DNA of 64,000 bases from Streptomyces guryensis (GTDB lineage Bacteria > Actinomycetota > Actinomycetes > Streptomycetales > Streptomycetaceae), in contig NZ_JAJSBI010000009.1 in NCBI RefSeq assembly GCF_021261325.1, positions 186,001 to 250,000 of the forward strand, read 5' to 3'. Position 1 is the stretch's first letter, and each line of letters begins with the position of its first letter. Under the pieces are notes generated by a model. That model was not told the origin of the DNA, searched no databases, and saw only the letters and a list, made by a program, of their open reading frames with translations. The position numbers and the translations under genes are program-made. This document shows, piece by piece, positions 42,298 to 50,375 of the stretch.

Positions 42298-42401
42298 GAC
42301 TGGTGGTGAGGTGACGACTGACTGACGGTGGTTCACGTCGGGGTCCGGTCAAGTCAGCTGATGAAGTACCAGCTGCCGGTCCTTGGCGGAAGGACGTTCC
42401 T

Positions 42402-42908
42402 ATGCGTTCTGCTCGCATTTTTCTGGCCACAGCGGCGGTCTCCGCCGTTCTCGCCATCGGTGCGCCCGGCGCGTTCGCAAGTGGTGGCGACTGGGACAAC
42501 GACGGCTCTTCGCACAGCAAGGAGCACGGTAAGGAACACGGCAAGGAGCACGGCAAGGAGTCCAGGCACGAGGCACCGCGCGGCGGCATGCACACCGGTG
42601 GAGGCGCGCTGACCGCGGTGAACGACGACGGAGGCTGGGGCGGCTCGCGGGACCCCAAGACGGACCCGGACACCTACCGGGACGACTCATGGGGCCGTGA
42701 CCACGAGGGCCGTGACGACGAGGGTGGCGGCCGCGGCAACGACTCCTGGGGCGGCGGCGACCACGAGAAGCCCAGGGGCGGCATGCACACCGGCGGCGGG
42801 GCGCTCGCAGCGCCGACCGCGACCGCTGGTGGGCTGGCCGTGCTGGGGGTCGTCGCGACCGGACTGTACGCGGTGCGCCGGAAGAAGCCGGCCGTGGGCA
42901 CGGCCTGA
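42402..42908 (+). CDS. Secreted, membrane-tailed protein with RGGMHTGGGAL repeats; likely sortase partner
   Basis: The 168-residue protein has ATG 42402 after GGAAGGA. Signal peptide: ARIFLATAAVSAVLAIGAPG. Then come a Lys-Glu-His-Gly tandem repeat (KEHGKEHGKEHGKE) and a Gly/Asp-rich hydrophilic body with two identical PRGGMHTGGGAL segments (about 60 and about 125). The C-terminus has a hydrophobic span (GGLAVLGVVATGLYAV) and RRKK. This is the tail layout of sortase substrates, but no LPXTG is present; the second RGGMHTGGGAL sits where the sorting motif would be. The next gene is a class F sortase. Confidence 0.78.
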   Translation: MRSARIFLATAAVSAVLAIGAPGAFASGGDWDNDGSSHSKEHGKEHGKEHGKESRHEAPRGGMHTGGGALTAVNDDGGWGGSRDPKTDPDTYRDDSWGRDHEGRDDEGGGRGNDSWGGGDHEKPRGGMHTGGGALAAPTATAGGLAVLGVVATGLYAVRRKKPAVGTA

Positions 42909-43046
42909 CCCGTGCCCGACGCGACAGCGCAGCCGCGGCCGTCACCCGAGCCCTGTGCGGCGGCCGCGGGGCGCTCCGCCGGCGGGGCCGCGATATGCCG
43001 TCGCTCGTCCGCGGCGCCATCGTGGCTGGTCGCGTCCCGCGGCGGA

Positions 43047-43084
43047 GCCGCATATGGATGCGGCCCCGCGCCCCTTCGGGGCGC
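43047..43084. terminator. Two adjacent short hairpins between secreted protein and sortase
   Basis: GCCGCAT/ATGCGGC (43047-43064) and GCGCCCC/GGGGCGC with loop TTC (43068-43084). They lie about 140 bases after the secreted-protein stop and may terminate or attenuate before the sortase gene. Confidence 0.4.
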
Positions 43085-43135
43085 TGCTCAGCGCCCCCGC
43101 CGCTCTGCCGCCGTGCCTGAATGAGGTGCTCTCCG

Positions 43136-43840
43136 ATGGCAGTTCCTCCTCCTTCTCCCAACTCCGACGACCAACCGGCGCCCACCGAACCGGGGGCACC
43201 CCGCTCGGGCGTGCTGACGGCCTGCGCCGCCGCCTGCCTGGTGCTGGCGGCGAGCCTGCTCAGCGGCCAGAACACCGCCGCCGACGCCACCCGCCCGCAA
43301 CCCGCCGCGTCGGCGCCGCGCCAGGCCGCGTCCGTCCCGCACTCCGGCACGTCGGCCGCGTCCGCCGGGCAGCCGGTGGGCAAGCACCTGCCCCGGTCGA
43401 GACCCGTGCGCCTGCGCATCCCGAAGATCTGGGTCGACGCCCCCTTCACGGGCCTCTCCATCGGCCCCAACGGGCAGCTGCAAGCTCCCCCCGGCGCCGA
43501 CACCAACCTCGTCGGCTGGCACACCGGGGGAGCCTCCCCCGGCGAGCCGGGGACCGCGATCATCGCCGGGCACGTCGACACCAAGACGTCCGCGGCCGTC
43601 TTCGCCAACCTCGGCCAGTTGGCCAAAGGCGATCTCTTCTACGTCCTGCGCGCCGACGGGCGCACGGCGACCTTCCGGGTCGACAGCGTGGAGACCTTCG
43701 AGAAGGACGACTTCCCCAGCGACCGCGTGTACGACGACACCCCCCAGGCCCAGGTGCGGCTCATCACCTGTGCGGGCAACTACGACCGGTCGGTCATGGA
43801 CTACACGGACAACCTGGTGGTCTTCGCCCACCTCGTCTGA
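43136..43840 (+). CDS. Class F sortase
   Basis: The 234-residue protein starts at ATG 43136 after GAGGTG (an in-frame ATG lies at 43121). An N-terminal signal-anchor (VLTACAAACLVLAASLLSG) is followed by an Ala/Pro-rich stalk and the sortase barrel (about 95-234): VRLRIPKIWVDAPFTGL, NLVGWHTGGASPGEPGTAII, AGHVDT with catalytic His146, LITCAGNYD with catalytic Cys212, and a late Arg in NYDRSV. Class F sortases are common in Actinobacteria. It would anchor a wall protein, most likely the gene product directly upstream. Confidence 0.88.
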   Translation: MAVPPPSPNSDDQPAPTEPGAPRSGVLTACAAACLVLAASLLSGQNTAADATRPQPAASAPRQAASVPHSGTSAASAGQPVGKHLPRSRPVRLRIPKIWVDAPFTGLSIGPNGQLQAPPGADTNLVGWHTGGASPGEPGTAIIAGHVDTKTSAAVFANLGQLAKGDLFYVLRADGRTATFRVDSVETFEKDDFPSDRVYDDTPQAQVRLITCAGNYDRSVMDYTDNLVVFAHLV

Positions 43841-43963
43841 GCATCACCCGCGTAGGCCATACGAGTCGCGCGCTCCGGGCCACGGGCACACGATCGAGGA
43901 GCGCCGACGCCGCCGACCGCGGCCGACGTCCGCTTCCGCCCCCCTGAAGGAGATGTGCGCAGG

Positions 43964-45106
43964 ATGACGACCACGTCCGAACGTGTTTCCGATCCGCTGG
44001 CGCGACAGATGTCGCCCCGGGTCTCCCAGTCCGTGTTCGACGGCTCCCGACTCCGGGTCGTCCTGCTGGTCGACGTCTACGACGGAGCCCAGCAGCAGTT
44101 CCTGGAGGCGTACGAGCTCCTGTGCAACCAGGTCGCCTCCGTCCCCGGACACGTCAGCGACCAGCTGTGCCAGTCCATCGAGAACCCCTCCCAATGGCTC
44201 ATCACCAGTGAGTGGGAGAGCGCCCCGCCGTTCCTCGCCTGGGTGAACAGCGAGGAACACGTGCGGATGGTGGAGCCGCTGCACAACTGTGTCCGGGACA
44301 CCAGGTCGCTGCGCTTCCACATCGTCCGTGAGACCGGCGGCCCGGCCCTCGGCGCCGAGCCCGGCAAGCGCCGGCTCCAGGCGTCCCCCCGGATCGGCGA
44401 CGGCCTGATCCGGCACGCCCTCACCTTCACCGTCAGGCCGGGCAGCGAGGAGAAGGTCGCGAAGATCCTCGCCGACTACGCCTCACCCGAGCCGAAGGTC
44501 GACGACTCCACCCGGCTGTGCCGCACCTCGCTGTTCATGCACGGCAACCGGGTGGTACGGGCCGTCGAGGTGCGCGGCGACCTGCTCGCCGCACTGCGCC
44601 ATGTCGCCCGGCAGCCCGAGGTGCGCGCCGTCGAGGAGGCCATCAACGCCTATCTGGAACAGGACCGGGACCTCGACGACCCCGAGTCCGCCCGCGTCTT
44701 CTTCACCCGGGCCGCACTGCCCGCCGTCCACCACGTGACGCTGGAGCAGCAGGACCCGCAGGAGGAGCGGCACGCCCTGTCCTATCCGGCCCGGCCCGGC
44801 TGCGGCATGCGCCTGGCCGAGGCACTGGCCCGGCACGACGAGGCCGCCGCGGACGATCCGCGCAGCCCGATCCTGCGCAGCACGATCTTCCAGCGCGACG
44901 ACGTCGTCGTACGGCTGATCGACGTACGCGGCGGACTGGCGGCCGCCGACCCCGCCCTCGTCCTGGGCCTGCAGGACCCCGGTCAGTCGGCCGAGCTGAC
45001 GAGCTTCCGCATCGACGCGTCCGCGCCCCGGCACGGCGAACTCGCGCGTTTCATCGGGCTCGCCCGCATGGACCTCGTCACCGACCGTCGCTCGCCGGAG
45101 GCCTGA
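43964..45106 (+). CDS. whiE ORFI: SchA/CurD-like protein of the spore-pigment cluster (WhiE ORFI)
   Basis: The 380-residue protein starts at ATG 43964 after GAAGGAG. It has SchA/CurD domain features: LRVVLLVDVYDGAQQQFLEA, NQVASVPGHVSDQLCQSIE, WLITSEWESAPPFLAWVNSE, an antibiotic-monooxygenase-like ferredoxin fold repeated in the middle, and a C-terminal part with RVFFTRAALP. SchA/CurD proteins start the spore-pigment operons of Streptomyces (whiE, sch, cur). Their exact reaction is uncertain, perhaps in shaping or oxidising the polyketide. It begins the operon through to 49,218. Confidence 0.85.
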   Translation: MTTTSERVSDPLARQMSPRVSQSVFDGSRLRVVLLVDVYDGAQQQFLEAYELLCNQVASVPGHVSDQLCQSIENPSQWLITSEWESAPPFLAWVNSEEHVRMVEPLHNCVRDTRSLRFHIVRETGGPALGAEPGKRRLQASPRIGDGLIRHALTFTVRPGSEEKVAKILADYASPEPKVDDSTRLCRTSLFMHGNRVVRAVEVRGDLLAALRHVARQPEVRAVEEAINAYLEQDRDLDDPESARVFFTRAALPAVHHVTLEQQDPQEERHALSYPARPGCGMRLAEALARHDEAAADDPRSPILRSTIFQRDDVVVRLIDVRGGLAAADPALVLGLQDPGQSAELTSFRIDASAPRHGELARFIGLARMDLVTDRRSPEA

Positions 45107-45172
45107 AGCGCCATCAGCCGGGCGGGCGGCCACCGCCCCCACGTCGATGCAGGACCTGATCGGAGGAACGCC

Positions 45173-45583
45173 GTGATCACTTCCCGTCCCAGAATCGTGG
45201 ATCTCAGCGAGGTCGAGCCCAACCGTCGGCGCGGCGGCGACCTGCGTGCCATGCTCACCCCCGCCACGGTCGGCTCCACCAGCGGATTCATGGGCGTCGC
45301 CATCGTGCGGCCCGGCGAGCGCATCGGGGAGCACTACCACCCGTACTCCGAGGAGTTCGTGTACGTCGTGTGCGGGGACCTGGAGGTGGACCTCGACGGC
45401 GTCCCCCAGCCGCTGCGGCCCGAACAGGGGCTCATGATCCCCATGCACATGCGGCACCGCTTCCGCAACGTCGGCAACGTCGAGGCCCGCATCGTCTTCC
45501 ACCTCGGCCCGCTGGCCCCCAGCCCGCCGCTCGGCCACGTCGACACCGAGGAGAGCGACGCCGTCGAAGAGGTCCGGTCATGA
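45173..45583 (+). CDS. whiE ORFII: Cupin protein of the spore-pigment cluster (WhiE ORFII)
   Basis: The 136-residue protein has GTG 45173 after CGGAGGA. A single cupin barrel is seen: GERIGEHYHPYSEEFVYVVC (first metal motif with HYHPYSEE), DGVPQPLRPEQGLMIPMHMR and HRFRNVGNVEAR (second motif). The matching gene follows ORFI in known whiE-type clusters. Such cupins are thought to help in polyketide cyclisation or oxidation. The stop overlaps the KS start by four bases. Confidence 0.87.
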   Translation: MITSRPRIVDLSEVEPNRRRGGDLRAMLTPATVGSTSGFMGVAIVRPGERIGEHYHPYSEEFVYVVCGDLEVDLDGVPQPLRPEQGLMIPMHMRHRFRNVGNVEARIVFHLGPLAPSPPLGHVDTEESDAVEEVRS

Positions 45584-46848
45584 CACGCCGGGTGGCCGTC
45601 ACCGGCATAGGCGTCGTCGCACCCGGCGGCACAGGGGTACCGGCGTTCTGGGACCTGCTGGCCGCCGGGCGCACGGCGACGCGGGGCATCACGTTCTTCG
45701 ACCCGGCCGGCCTGCGTTCCCGGATAGCCGCCGAGTGCGACTTCGATCCGGCGGCGCACGGGCTGGACGCGGAGCAGACCGCACGGTGCGACCGCTACAT
45801 ACAGTTCGCCCTGGTCGCCGCGGCGGAGGCGATACGCGACGCCGGCCTCGAGACCGAGCGGGAGAACCCCTGGCGCGTCGGGGTCTCGCTGGGCACCGCG
45901 GTCGGCGGCACCACCCGGCTGGAGCACGACTACGTGCGAGTCAGCCATCACGGGCAGCGCTGGGACGTGGACGCGCGGGAGGCCGGCCCGTATCTGCACC
46001 GCGCGTTCGCGCCCAGCACCCTCGCCGCCACGGTGGCCGAGCGGTTCGGTGCGCGCGGCCCGGTGCAGACCGTCTCCACGGGCTGCACCTCGGGGCTCGA
46101 CGCGGTCGGATACGCCTTCCACACCGTCGAGGAGGGCCGCGCCGACGTGTGCATCGCGGGCGCCTCGGACTCGCCGATCTCCCCGATCACCATGGCCTGC
46201 TTCGACGCGATCAAGGCCACGTCCCCGAACAACGACGACCCCGCGCACGCCTCGCGCCCCTTCGACGCCGACCGCGACGGGTTCGTCATGGGCGAGGGCG
46301 GCGCGGTGCTCGTCCTTGAGGAGCTCGAACACGCCCGGGCCCGTGGCGCGCACGTCTACTGCGAACTCGCCGGCTACGCCACCTTCGGCAACGCCTACCA
46401 CATGACCGGACTGACCCGGGAGGGCGTGGAGATGGCGAAGGCCATCGAGGCCGCCCTCGACCACGCCCGGCTGGACGGCACGGCCATCGACTACGTCAAC
46501 GCGCACGGCTCGGGCACCCAGCAGAACGACCGCCACGAGACCGCCGCGGTGAAACGGGCCCTGGGCCCGCACGCCTACGACACGCCGATGAGCTCCATCA
46601 AGTCCATGGTGGGCCACTCCCTCGGCGCGATCGGCGCCATCGAACTCGTCGCCTGTGTCCTGGCGTTGGCGCACCAGATCGTCCCGCCGACCGCCAACTA
46701 CGAGACCCCGGACCCGGAGTGCGACCTCGACTACGTACCGCGCGTCGCACGCGAGCGGAGACTGCACAGCGTGCTCTCGGTGGGCAGCGGGTTCGGGGGC
46801 TTCCAGTCGGCGGTGGTCCTGACCCGGCCGAGGGAGAAGACACGATGA
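45580..46848 (+). CDS. whiE ORFIII: Type II PKS ketosynthase alpha (WhiE ORFIII)
   Basis: The 422-residue KS has active Cys169 in VSTGCTSGLDAV, the two histidines in NAHGSGTQQNDRHE and SMVGHSLGAIGAIE, and the late GSGFGGFQSA. With the CLF it builds the poly-beta-ketone chain of the pigment from malonyl units carried on the ACP. It is coupled to the cupin and CLF genes by ATGA overlaps. Confidence 0.93.
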   Translation: MTRRVAVTGIGVVAPGGTGVPAFWDLLAAGRTATRGITFFDPAGLRSRIAAECDFDPAAHGLDAEQTARCDRYIQFALVAAAEAIRDAGLETERENPWRVGVSLGTAVGGTTRLEHDYVRVSHHGQRWDVDAREAGPYLHRAFAPSTLAATVAERFGARGPVQTVSTGCTSGLDAVGYAFHTVEEGRADVCIAGASDSPISPITMACFDAIKATSPNNDDPAHASRPFDADRDGFVMGEGGAVLVLEELEHARARGAHVYCELAGYATFGNAYHMTGLTREGVEMAKAIEAALDHARLDGTAIDYVNAHGSGTQQNDRHETAAVKRALGPHAYDTPMSSIKSMVGHSLGAIGAIELVACVLALAHQIVPPTANYETPDPECDLDYVPRVARERRLHSVLSVGSGFGGFQSAVVLTRPREKTR

Positions 46849-48098
46849 GCGAACCGCATCCACGGCGGGCGGCCATCACCGGAATCGGCGTGGTCGCACC
46901 CAACGGATCCACCACGGAGACCTTCTGGAAGTCCGCCAAGGAGGGCATCTGCGTCCTGGACCGGGTCACCCGCGAGGGTTGCGAACACCTGCCGCTGAGG
47001 GTGGCGGGCGAGGTCCGCGACTTCGACCCGTCGGCCGCCATCGAGGAACGCTTCCTCGTCCAGACCGACCGGTTCACCCACTTCGCGATGGCCGCCGCCG
47101 ACCTCGCGCTGGACGATGCCCGGCTCGGCCGGCCCGAAACCGACGGCTCCCCGTTCTCCGTGGGTGTGGTCACCGCGGCCGGTTCCGGCGGCGGCGAGTT
47201 CGGGCAGCGGGAACTGCAGCAACTGTGGGGCAAGGGCAGTCGCTTCGTCGGCCCGTACCAGTCCATCGCCTGGTTCTACGCAGCCAGTACCGGCCAGATA
47301 TCCATCCGCCGCGGCTTCAAGGGCCCCTGCTCGGTCGTGGCCAGCGACGAGGCCGGGGGCCTGGACGCCCTCGCGCACGCGGCGCGGGCCGTGCGGCGCG
47401 GCACCGACGTGATCGTGACCGGATCGACCGAGGCGCCGCTCGCTCCCTACTCGGTCGTCTGCCAGCTCGGCTACGCGGAACTCAGCACCGAAGCCGACCC
47501 GGCCCGCGCCTACCGCCCGTTCACCTCCGCGGCCTGCGGATTCGTACCCGCCGAGGGCGGTGCCATGTTCGTCGTCGAGGACGAGGGGACGGCTCTGGCG
47601 CGCGGCGCGCGCGTGCAGGCGCTCCTCGCCGGGCACGCGGCCACCTTCACCGGCGCCTCCCGCTGGGAGCAGTCCCGGGAAGGCCTCGCCCACGCCGTCC
47701 GGGGCGCCCTGGCCGAAGCCGGCTGCGCACCCGAGGAGATCGACGTCGTCTTCGCCGACGCCCTCGGTGTGCCGGAGGCGGACCGCGCCGAGGCCCTCGC
47801 GATCGCCGACGCACTCGGCAGGCACGGCACCCGCGTGCCCGTCACCGCACCGAAGACCGGCATCGGCCGCGGCTACGGCGCGGCGGCGGTGCTCGACACC
47901 GCGGCGGCCGTGCTCGCCATGGAGCACGGCCTGATCCCGCCCACCCCCAACGTCTACGACGTCTGCCACGAACTCGACCTCGTGACCGGCCGGGCCCGCC
48001 TCGCCGAGCTGCGCACGGCACTCGTCCTGAGCCGGGGCCTCATGGGGTCGAACTCGGCGCTGGTGCTGCGGCACGGCGCCACCGGAGCCTCGTCCTGA
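46845..48098 (+). CDS. whiE ORFIV: Type II PKS chain-length factor / KS beta (WhiE ORFIV)
   Basis: The 417-residue KS-like protein lacks the active cysteine: the matching segment is VVASDEAGGLDALA, with Glu169 where the KS has Cys169. Most CLFs have Gln there; Glu has been noted for spore-pigment CLFs. The last third (ADALGVPEADRAEALAIADA, APKTGIGRGYGAAAVLDTAA) fits CLF. It pairs with the KS and sets chain length. Overlaps the KS stop by four bases. Confidence 0.92.
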   Translation: MSEPHPRRAAITGIGVVAPNGSTTETFWKSAKEGICVLDRVTREGCEHLPLRVAGEVRDFDPSAAIEERFLVQTDRFTHFAMAAADLALDDARLGRPETDGSPFSVGVVTAAGSGGGEFGQRELQQLWGKGSRFVGPYQSIAWFYAASTGQISIRRGFKGPCSVVASDEAGGLDALAHAARAVRRGTDVIVTGSTEAPLAPYSVVCQLGYAELSTEADPARAYRPFTSAACGFVPAEGGAMFVVEDEGTALARGARVQALLAGHAATFTGASRWEQSREGLAHAVRGALAEAGCAPEEIDVVFADALGVPEADRAEALAIADALGRHGTRVPVTAPKTGIGRGYGAAAVLDTAAAVLAMEHGLIPPTPNVYDVCHELDLVTGRARLAELRTALVLSRGLMGSNSALVLRHGATGASS

Positions 48099-48127
48099 GG
48101 CACCGCAAAGCAGTGGAGGAGAACCAC

Positions 48128-48382
48128 ATGACCGACCGAATAACCGTCGAAGAGCTGGCCGAACTCATGAAGAAGTCCGCCGGTGTCACCGTCGCCCCCG
48201 AGGAACTCGGGTTGCACAACCCCGGCTTCGACACTCTGGGCGTCGACTCGCTCGGCCTGCTGGGCATCGTCGGCGAACTGGAGAACCGGTACGGCACAGC
48301 GATGCCCCCCGACGCCGAACGCTCCAAGACACCCCGGCAGTTCCTCGACCTCGTCAACAGTGCCCTCATGACAGGAGCGTGA
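48128..48382 (+). CDS. whiE ORFV: Acyl carrier protein of the spore-pigment PKS (WhiE ORFV)
   Basis: The 84-residue ACP has the phosphopantetheine Ser41 in GVDSLGLLGIVGELE. TVEELAELMKKSAGV forms helix 1 and TPRQFLDLVNSAL the last helix. It carries the growing chain for the preceding KS/CLF pair. GGAGG precedes the ATG. Confidence 0.93.
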   Translation: MTDRITVEELAELMKKSAGVTVAPEELGLHNPGFDTLGVDSLGLLGIVGELENRYGTAMPPDAERSKTPRQFLDLVNSALMTGA

Positions 48383-48383
48383 G

Positions 48384-48863
48384 ATGACCGGACACACGCA
48401 GAACGAGATCACCATCGCGGCGCCGCTGGACCTGGTCTGGGAGATGACCAACGACCTGGAGAACTGGCCACGGCTGTTCACCGAGTACGCCTCCGTCGAG
48501 GTCCTGTCCCGGGAGGGGCACAGGACCACCTTCCGGCTGACCATGCACCCGGACGAGAACGGCACCGTGTGGAGCTGGGTCTCCGAACGCGAGCCCGACC
48601 GCGACACGCTCACCGTCAGGGCCCGCCGGGTGGAGACGGGACCCTTCGCCCACATGAACATCCACTGGCAGTACGAGGAAGTGCCGGGCGGCACCCGCAT
48701 GGTGTGGACGCAGGACTTCGCGATGAAACCGGAAGCGCCGGTCGACGACGCCTGGATGACCGACAACATCAACCGGAACTCCAAGGTGCAGATGGGGCTG
48801 ATCCGGGACCGCATCGAGAAGGCCGCCGCCGAGCGCGGAGCCACGCCGGGTCTGACCGACTGA
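48384..48863 (+). CDS. whiE ORFVI: Aromatase/cyclase, START-fold (WhiE ORFVI)
   Basis: The 159-residue protein belongs to the SRPBCC/START fold: NEITIAAPLDLVWEMTNDLE, NWPRLFTEYASVEVLSREG, WSWVSEREPDRDTLTVRARR, and the C-terminal helix NSKVQMGLIRDRIEKAA. In type II systems such single-domain enzymes (WhiE ORFVI, TcmN N-terminal type) catalyse first-ring closure and aromatisation. One base separates it from the ACP stop. Confidence 0.92.
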   Translation: MTGHTQNEITIAAPLDLVWEMTNDLENWPRLFTEYASVEVLSREGHRTTFRLTMHPDENGTVWSWVSEREPDRDTLTVRARRVETGPFAHMNIHWQYEEVPGGTRMVWTQDFAMKPEAPVDDAWMTDNINRNSKVQMGLIRDRIEKAAAERGATPGLTD

Positions 48864-48885
48864 ACCGGACGGAGAACCAGCCCCC

Positions 48886-49218
48886 ATGCACCAGGCACTG
48901 ATCGTCGCCCGGATGGCCCCCGGTTCGGCCCCGGACATCGCCAAGGTGTTCGCCGAGTCCGACCGGGGGGAGCTGCCGCACCTCGTCGGGGTGGTCCGGC
49001 GCAGCCTCTTCCAGTTCGGCGACGTGTACATGCACCTGATCGAGTCCGAGAGGGAGCCCGGCCCCGCCATCACCAAGGTCACCCGGCACCCCGAGTTCCG
49101 GGACGTCAGCGAGCGGCTGTCCGCGTACGTCAGCGCGTACGACCCCGAGACCTGGCGTTCCCCGAAGGACGCCATGGCCCAGCGGTTCTACCTCTGGGAG
49201 CGCGACCCGGCCGGCTGA
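48886..49218 (+). CDS. whiE ORFVII: TcmI-family polyketide cyclase (WhiE ORFVII)
   Basis: The 110-residue protein is of the TcmI/SnoaL-unrelated ferredoxin-fold cyclase family: ALIVARMAPGSAPDIAKVFA, LVGVVRRSLFQFGDVYMHLI and ITKVTRHPEFRDVSERLSAY. These enzymes close the last ring of tetracenomycin and pigment-type polyketides. It is the last gene of the operon before a strong 20-bp hairpin. Confidence 0.92.
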   Translation: MHQALIVARMAPGSAPDIAKVFAESDRGELPHLVGVVRRSLFQFGDVYMHLIESEREPGPAITKVTRHPEFRDVSERLSAYVSAYDPETWRSPKDAMAQRFYLWERDPAG

Positions 49219-49231
49219 CCCGGCCGTGTCT

Positions 49232-49275
49232 CACCGGTCGCCGGGCCCGCGGCATCGCGGGCCCGGCGACCGGTG
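49232..49275. terminator. Perfect 20-bp-stem bidirectional terminator
   Basis: CACCGGTCGCCGGGCCCGCG, loop GCAT, then the exact reverse complement. It lies between the end of the whiE operon (+) and the convergent O-methyltransferase gene (-). Confidence 0.9.
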
Positions 49276-49298
49276 TTCTGTGTCCGGGGAAGGCCGGA

Positions 49299-50327
49299 TC
49301 AGGCCGGGACGTGACAGTCGAACGCGTGCAGATAGGGGTTGACCGGACGGATGTCGTCGATCACCAGCCCCGCCTGGGTCAGCCGGCCGACCATGCTGTC
49401 CGTGGTGTGCTTCGCCCCGCCCACGTTGAGGAGCAGCAGCAGGTCCATCGCGGTGCTGAAGCGCATCGAGGGCGACTCGTCGACGAGGTTCTCGATGACC
49501 ACGACCCGGGCCCCCGGGCCGCCCGCCGCCCGGACGTTGCCCAGCGTCCGGGCGGTGCTGTCGTCGTCCCACTCCAGGATGTTCTTGATGATGTAGACCT
49601 CCGCCGCGACCGGGACGGCCACCCGGACGTCACCGGGCACGACGCGCGCACGTTCCGCGAGGTCGCCGCCCGGCCGCAGCCTCGGCAGCGCGTTCTCCAC
49701 CACCCGCGGCAGGTCGAGCAGACTGCCGTGCAGCGAGGGGTACTTGTCCAGCAGGCTCACCAGCACATGCCCCTGGCCGCCGCCGAGGTCGGCGACCGAC
49801 GCACTTCCCGACAGGTCGAGGAAGTCGGCGACGTCCCGTGCCGACTGCACGCTGGAGGTCGTCATGGCCCGGTTGAAGACGTCGGCGGACTCCGGGGCGT
49901 CCTCGTTCAGATACGGGAAGAACTCCTTGCCGTACAGGTCCTCGACGACATTGCGCCCGGTGCGCACCGCCTCGTCGAGCCTCGGCCAGGCGTCCCAGGT
50001 CCATGGCTCGGTGCACCACAGAGAGATGGCGCGCAGGCTGTTCGGATCGTCCTCGCGCAGCAGCCGGGAGACATCGGTGTGGGCGAACGTCCCGTCCGGC
50101 AGCTCGGCGAAGACGCCGTAGCAGGACAGGGTGCGCAGCAGCCGCCGCAGCGGCCGGGCCTCGGCCTTCACCGCGGCCGCCAGGTCCTCCGCGGTCATGG
50201 GGCGGTCACCGAGGGCGTCGGGGACTCCGAGCCGGGCGGCCGCCCGGAGGGCGGCGGCACATGCCGCCGCGAACGCGAGCTCCCTCAGCCGCATGGACGG
50301 CGGTGGGGCTGTCTGTGCGGTCGTCAT
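49299..50327 (-). CDS. SAM-dependent O-methyltransferase of the spore-pigment region
   Basis: The 342-residue protein has an N-terminal dimerisation/winged-helix part (about 10-100) and a Rossmann methyltransferase domain: SVADLGGGQGHVLVSLLDKY (SAM loop), GSLLDLPRVVENA, IKNILEWDDDSTARTLGNV, GARVVVIENLVDE. It is of the hydroxyneurosporene/plant O-methyltransferase class used in polyketide tailoring (TcmN/TcmO, curamycin-type clusters). Its placement convergent to the whiE operon suggests methylation of the pigment. The beta-helix gene lies upstream on the same strand. Confidence 0.87.
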   Translation of the reverse strand: MTTAQTAPPPSMRLRELAFAAACAAALRAAARLGVPDALGDRPMTAEDLAAAVKAEARPLRRLLRTLSCYGVFAELPDGTFAHTDVSRLLREDDPNSLRAISLWCTEPWTWDAWPRLDEAVRTGRNVVEDLYGKEFFPYLNEDAPESADVFNRAMTTSSVQSARDVADFLDLSGSASVADLGGGQGHVLVSLLDKYPSLHGSLLDLPRVVENALPRLRPGGDLAERARVVPGDVRVAVPVAAEVYIIKNILEWDDDSTARTLGNVRAAGGPGARVVVIENLVDESPSMRFSTAMDLLLLLNVGGAKHTTDSMVGRLTQAGLVIDDIRPVNPYLHAFDCHVPA

Positions 50328-50375
50328 GTGCCGCTTCCTTCCTTCTGGGCCCGCGGACGGGCCGCGACCTGCGGG

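Noticed and set aside
43841..43963. A separate small gene before whiE ORFI
   Set aside because: Short frames only, no ribosome site until GAAGGAG of ORFI itself.
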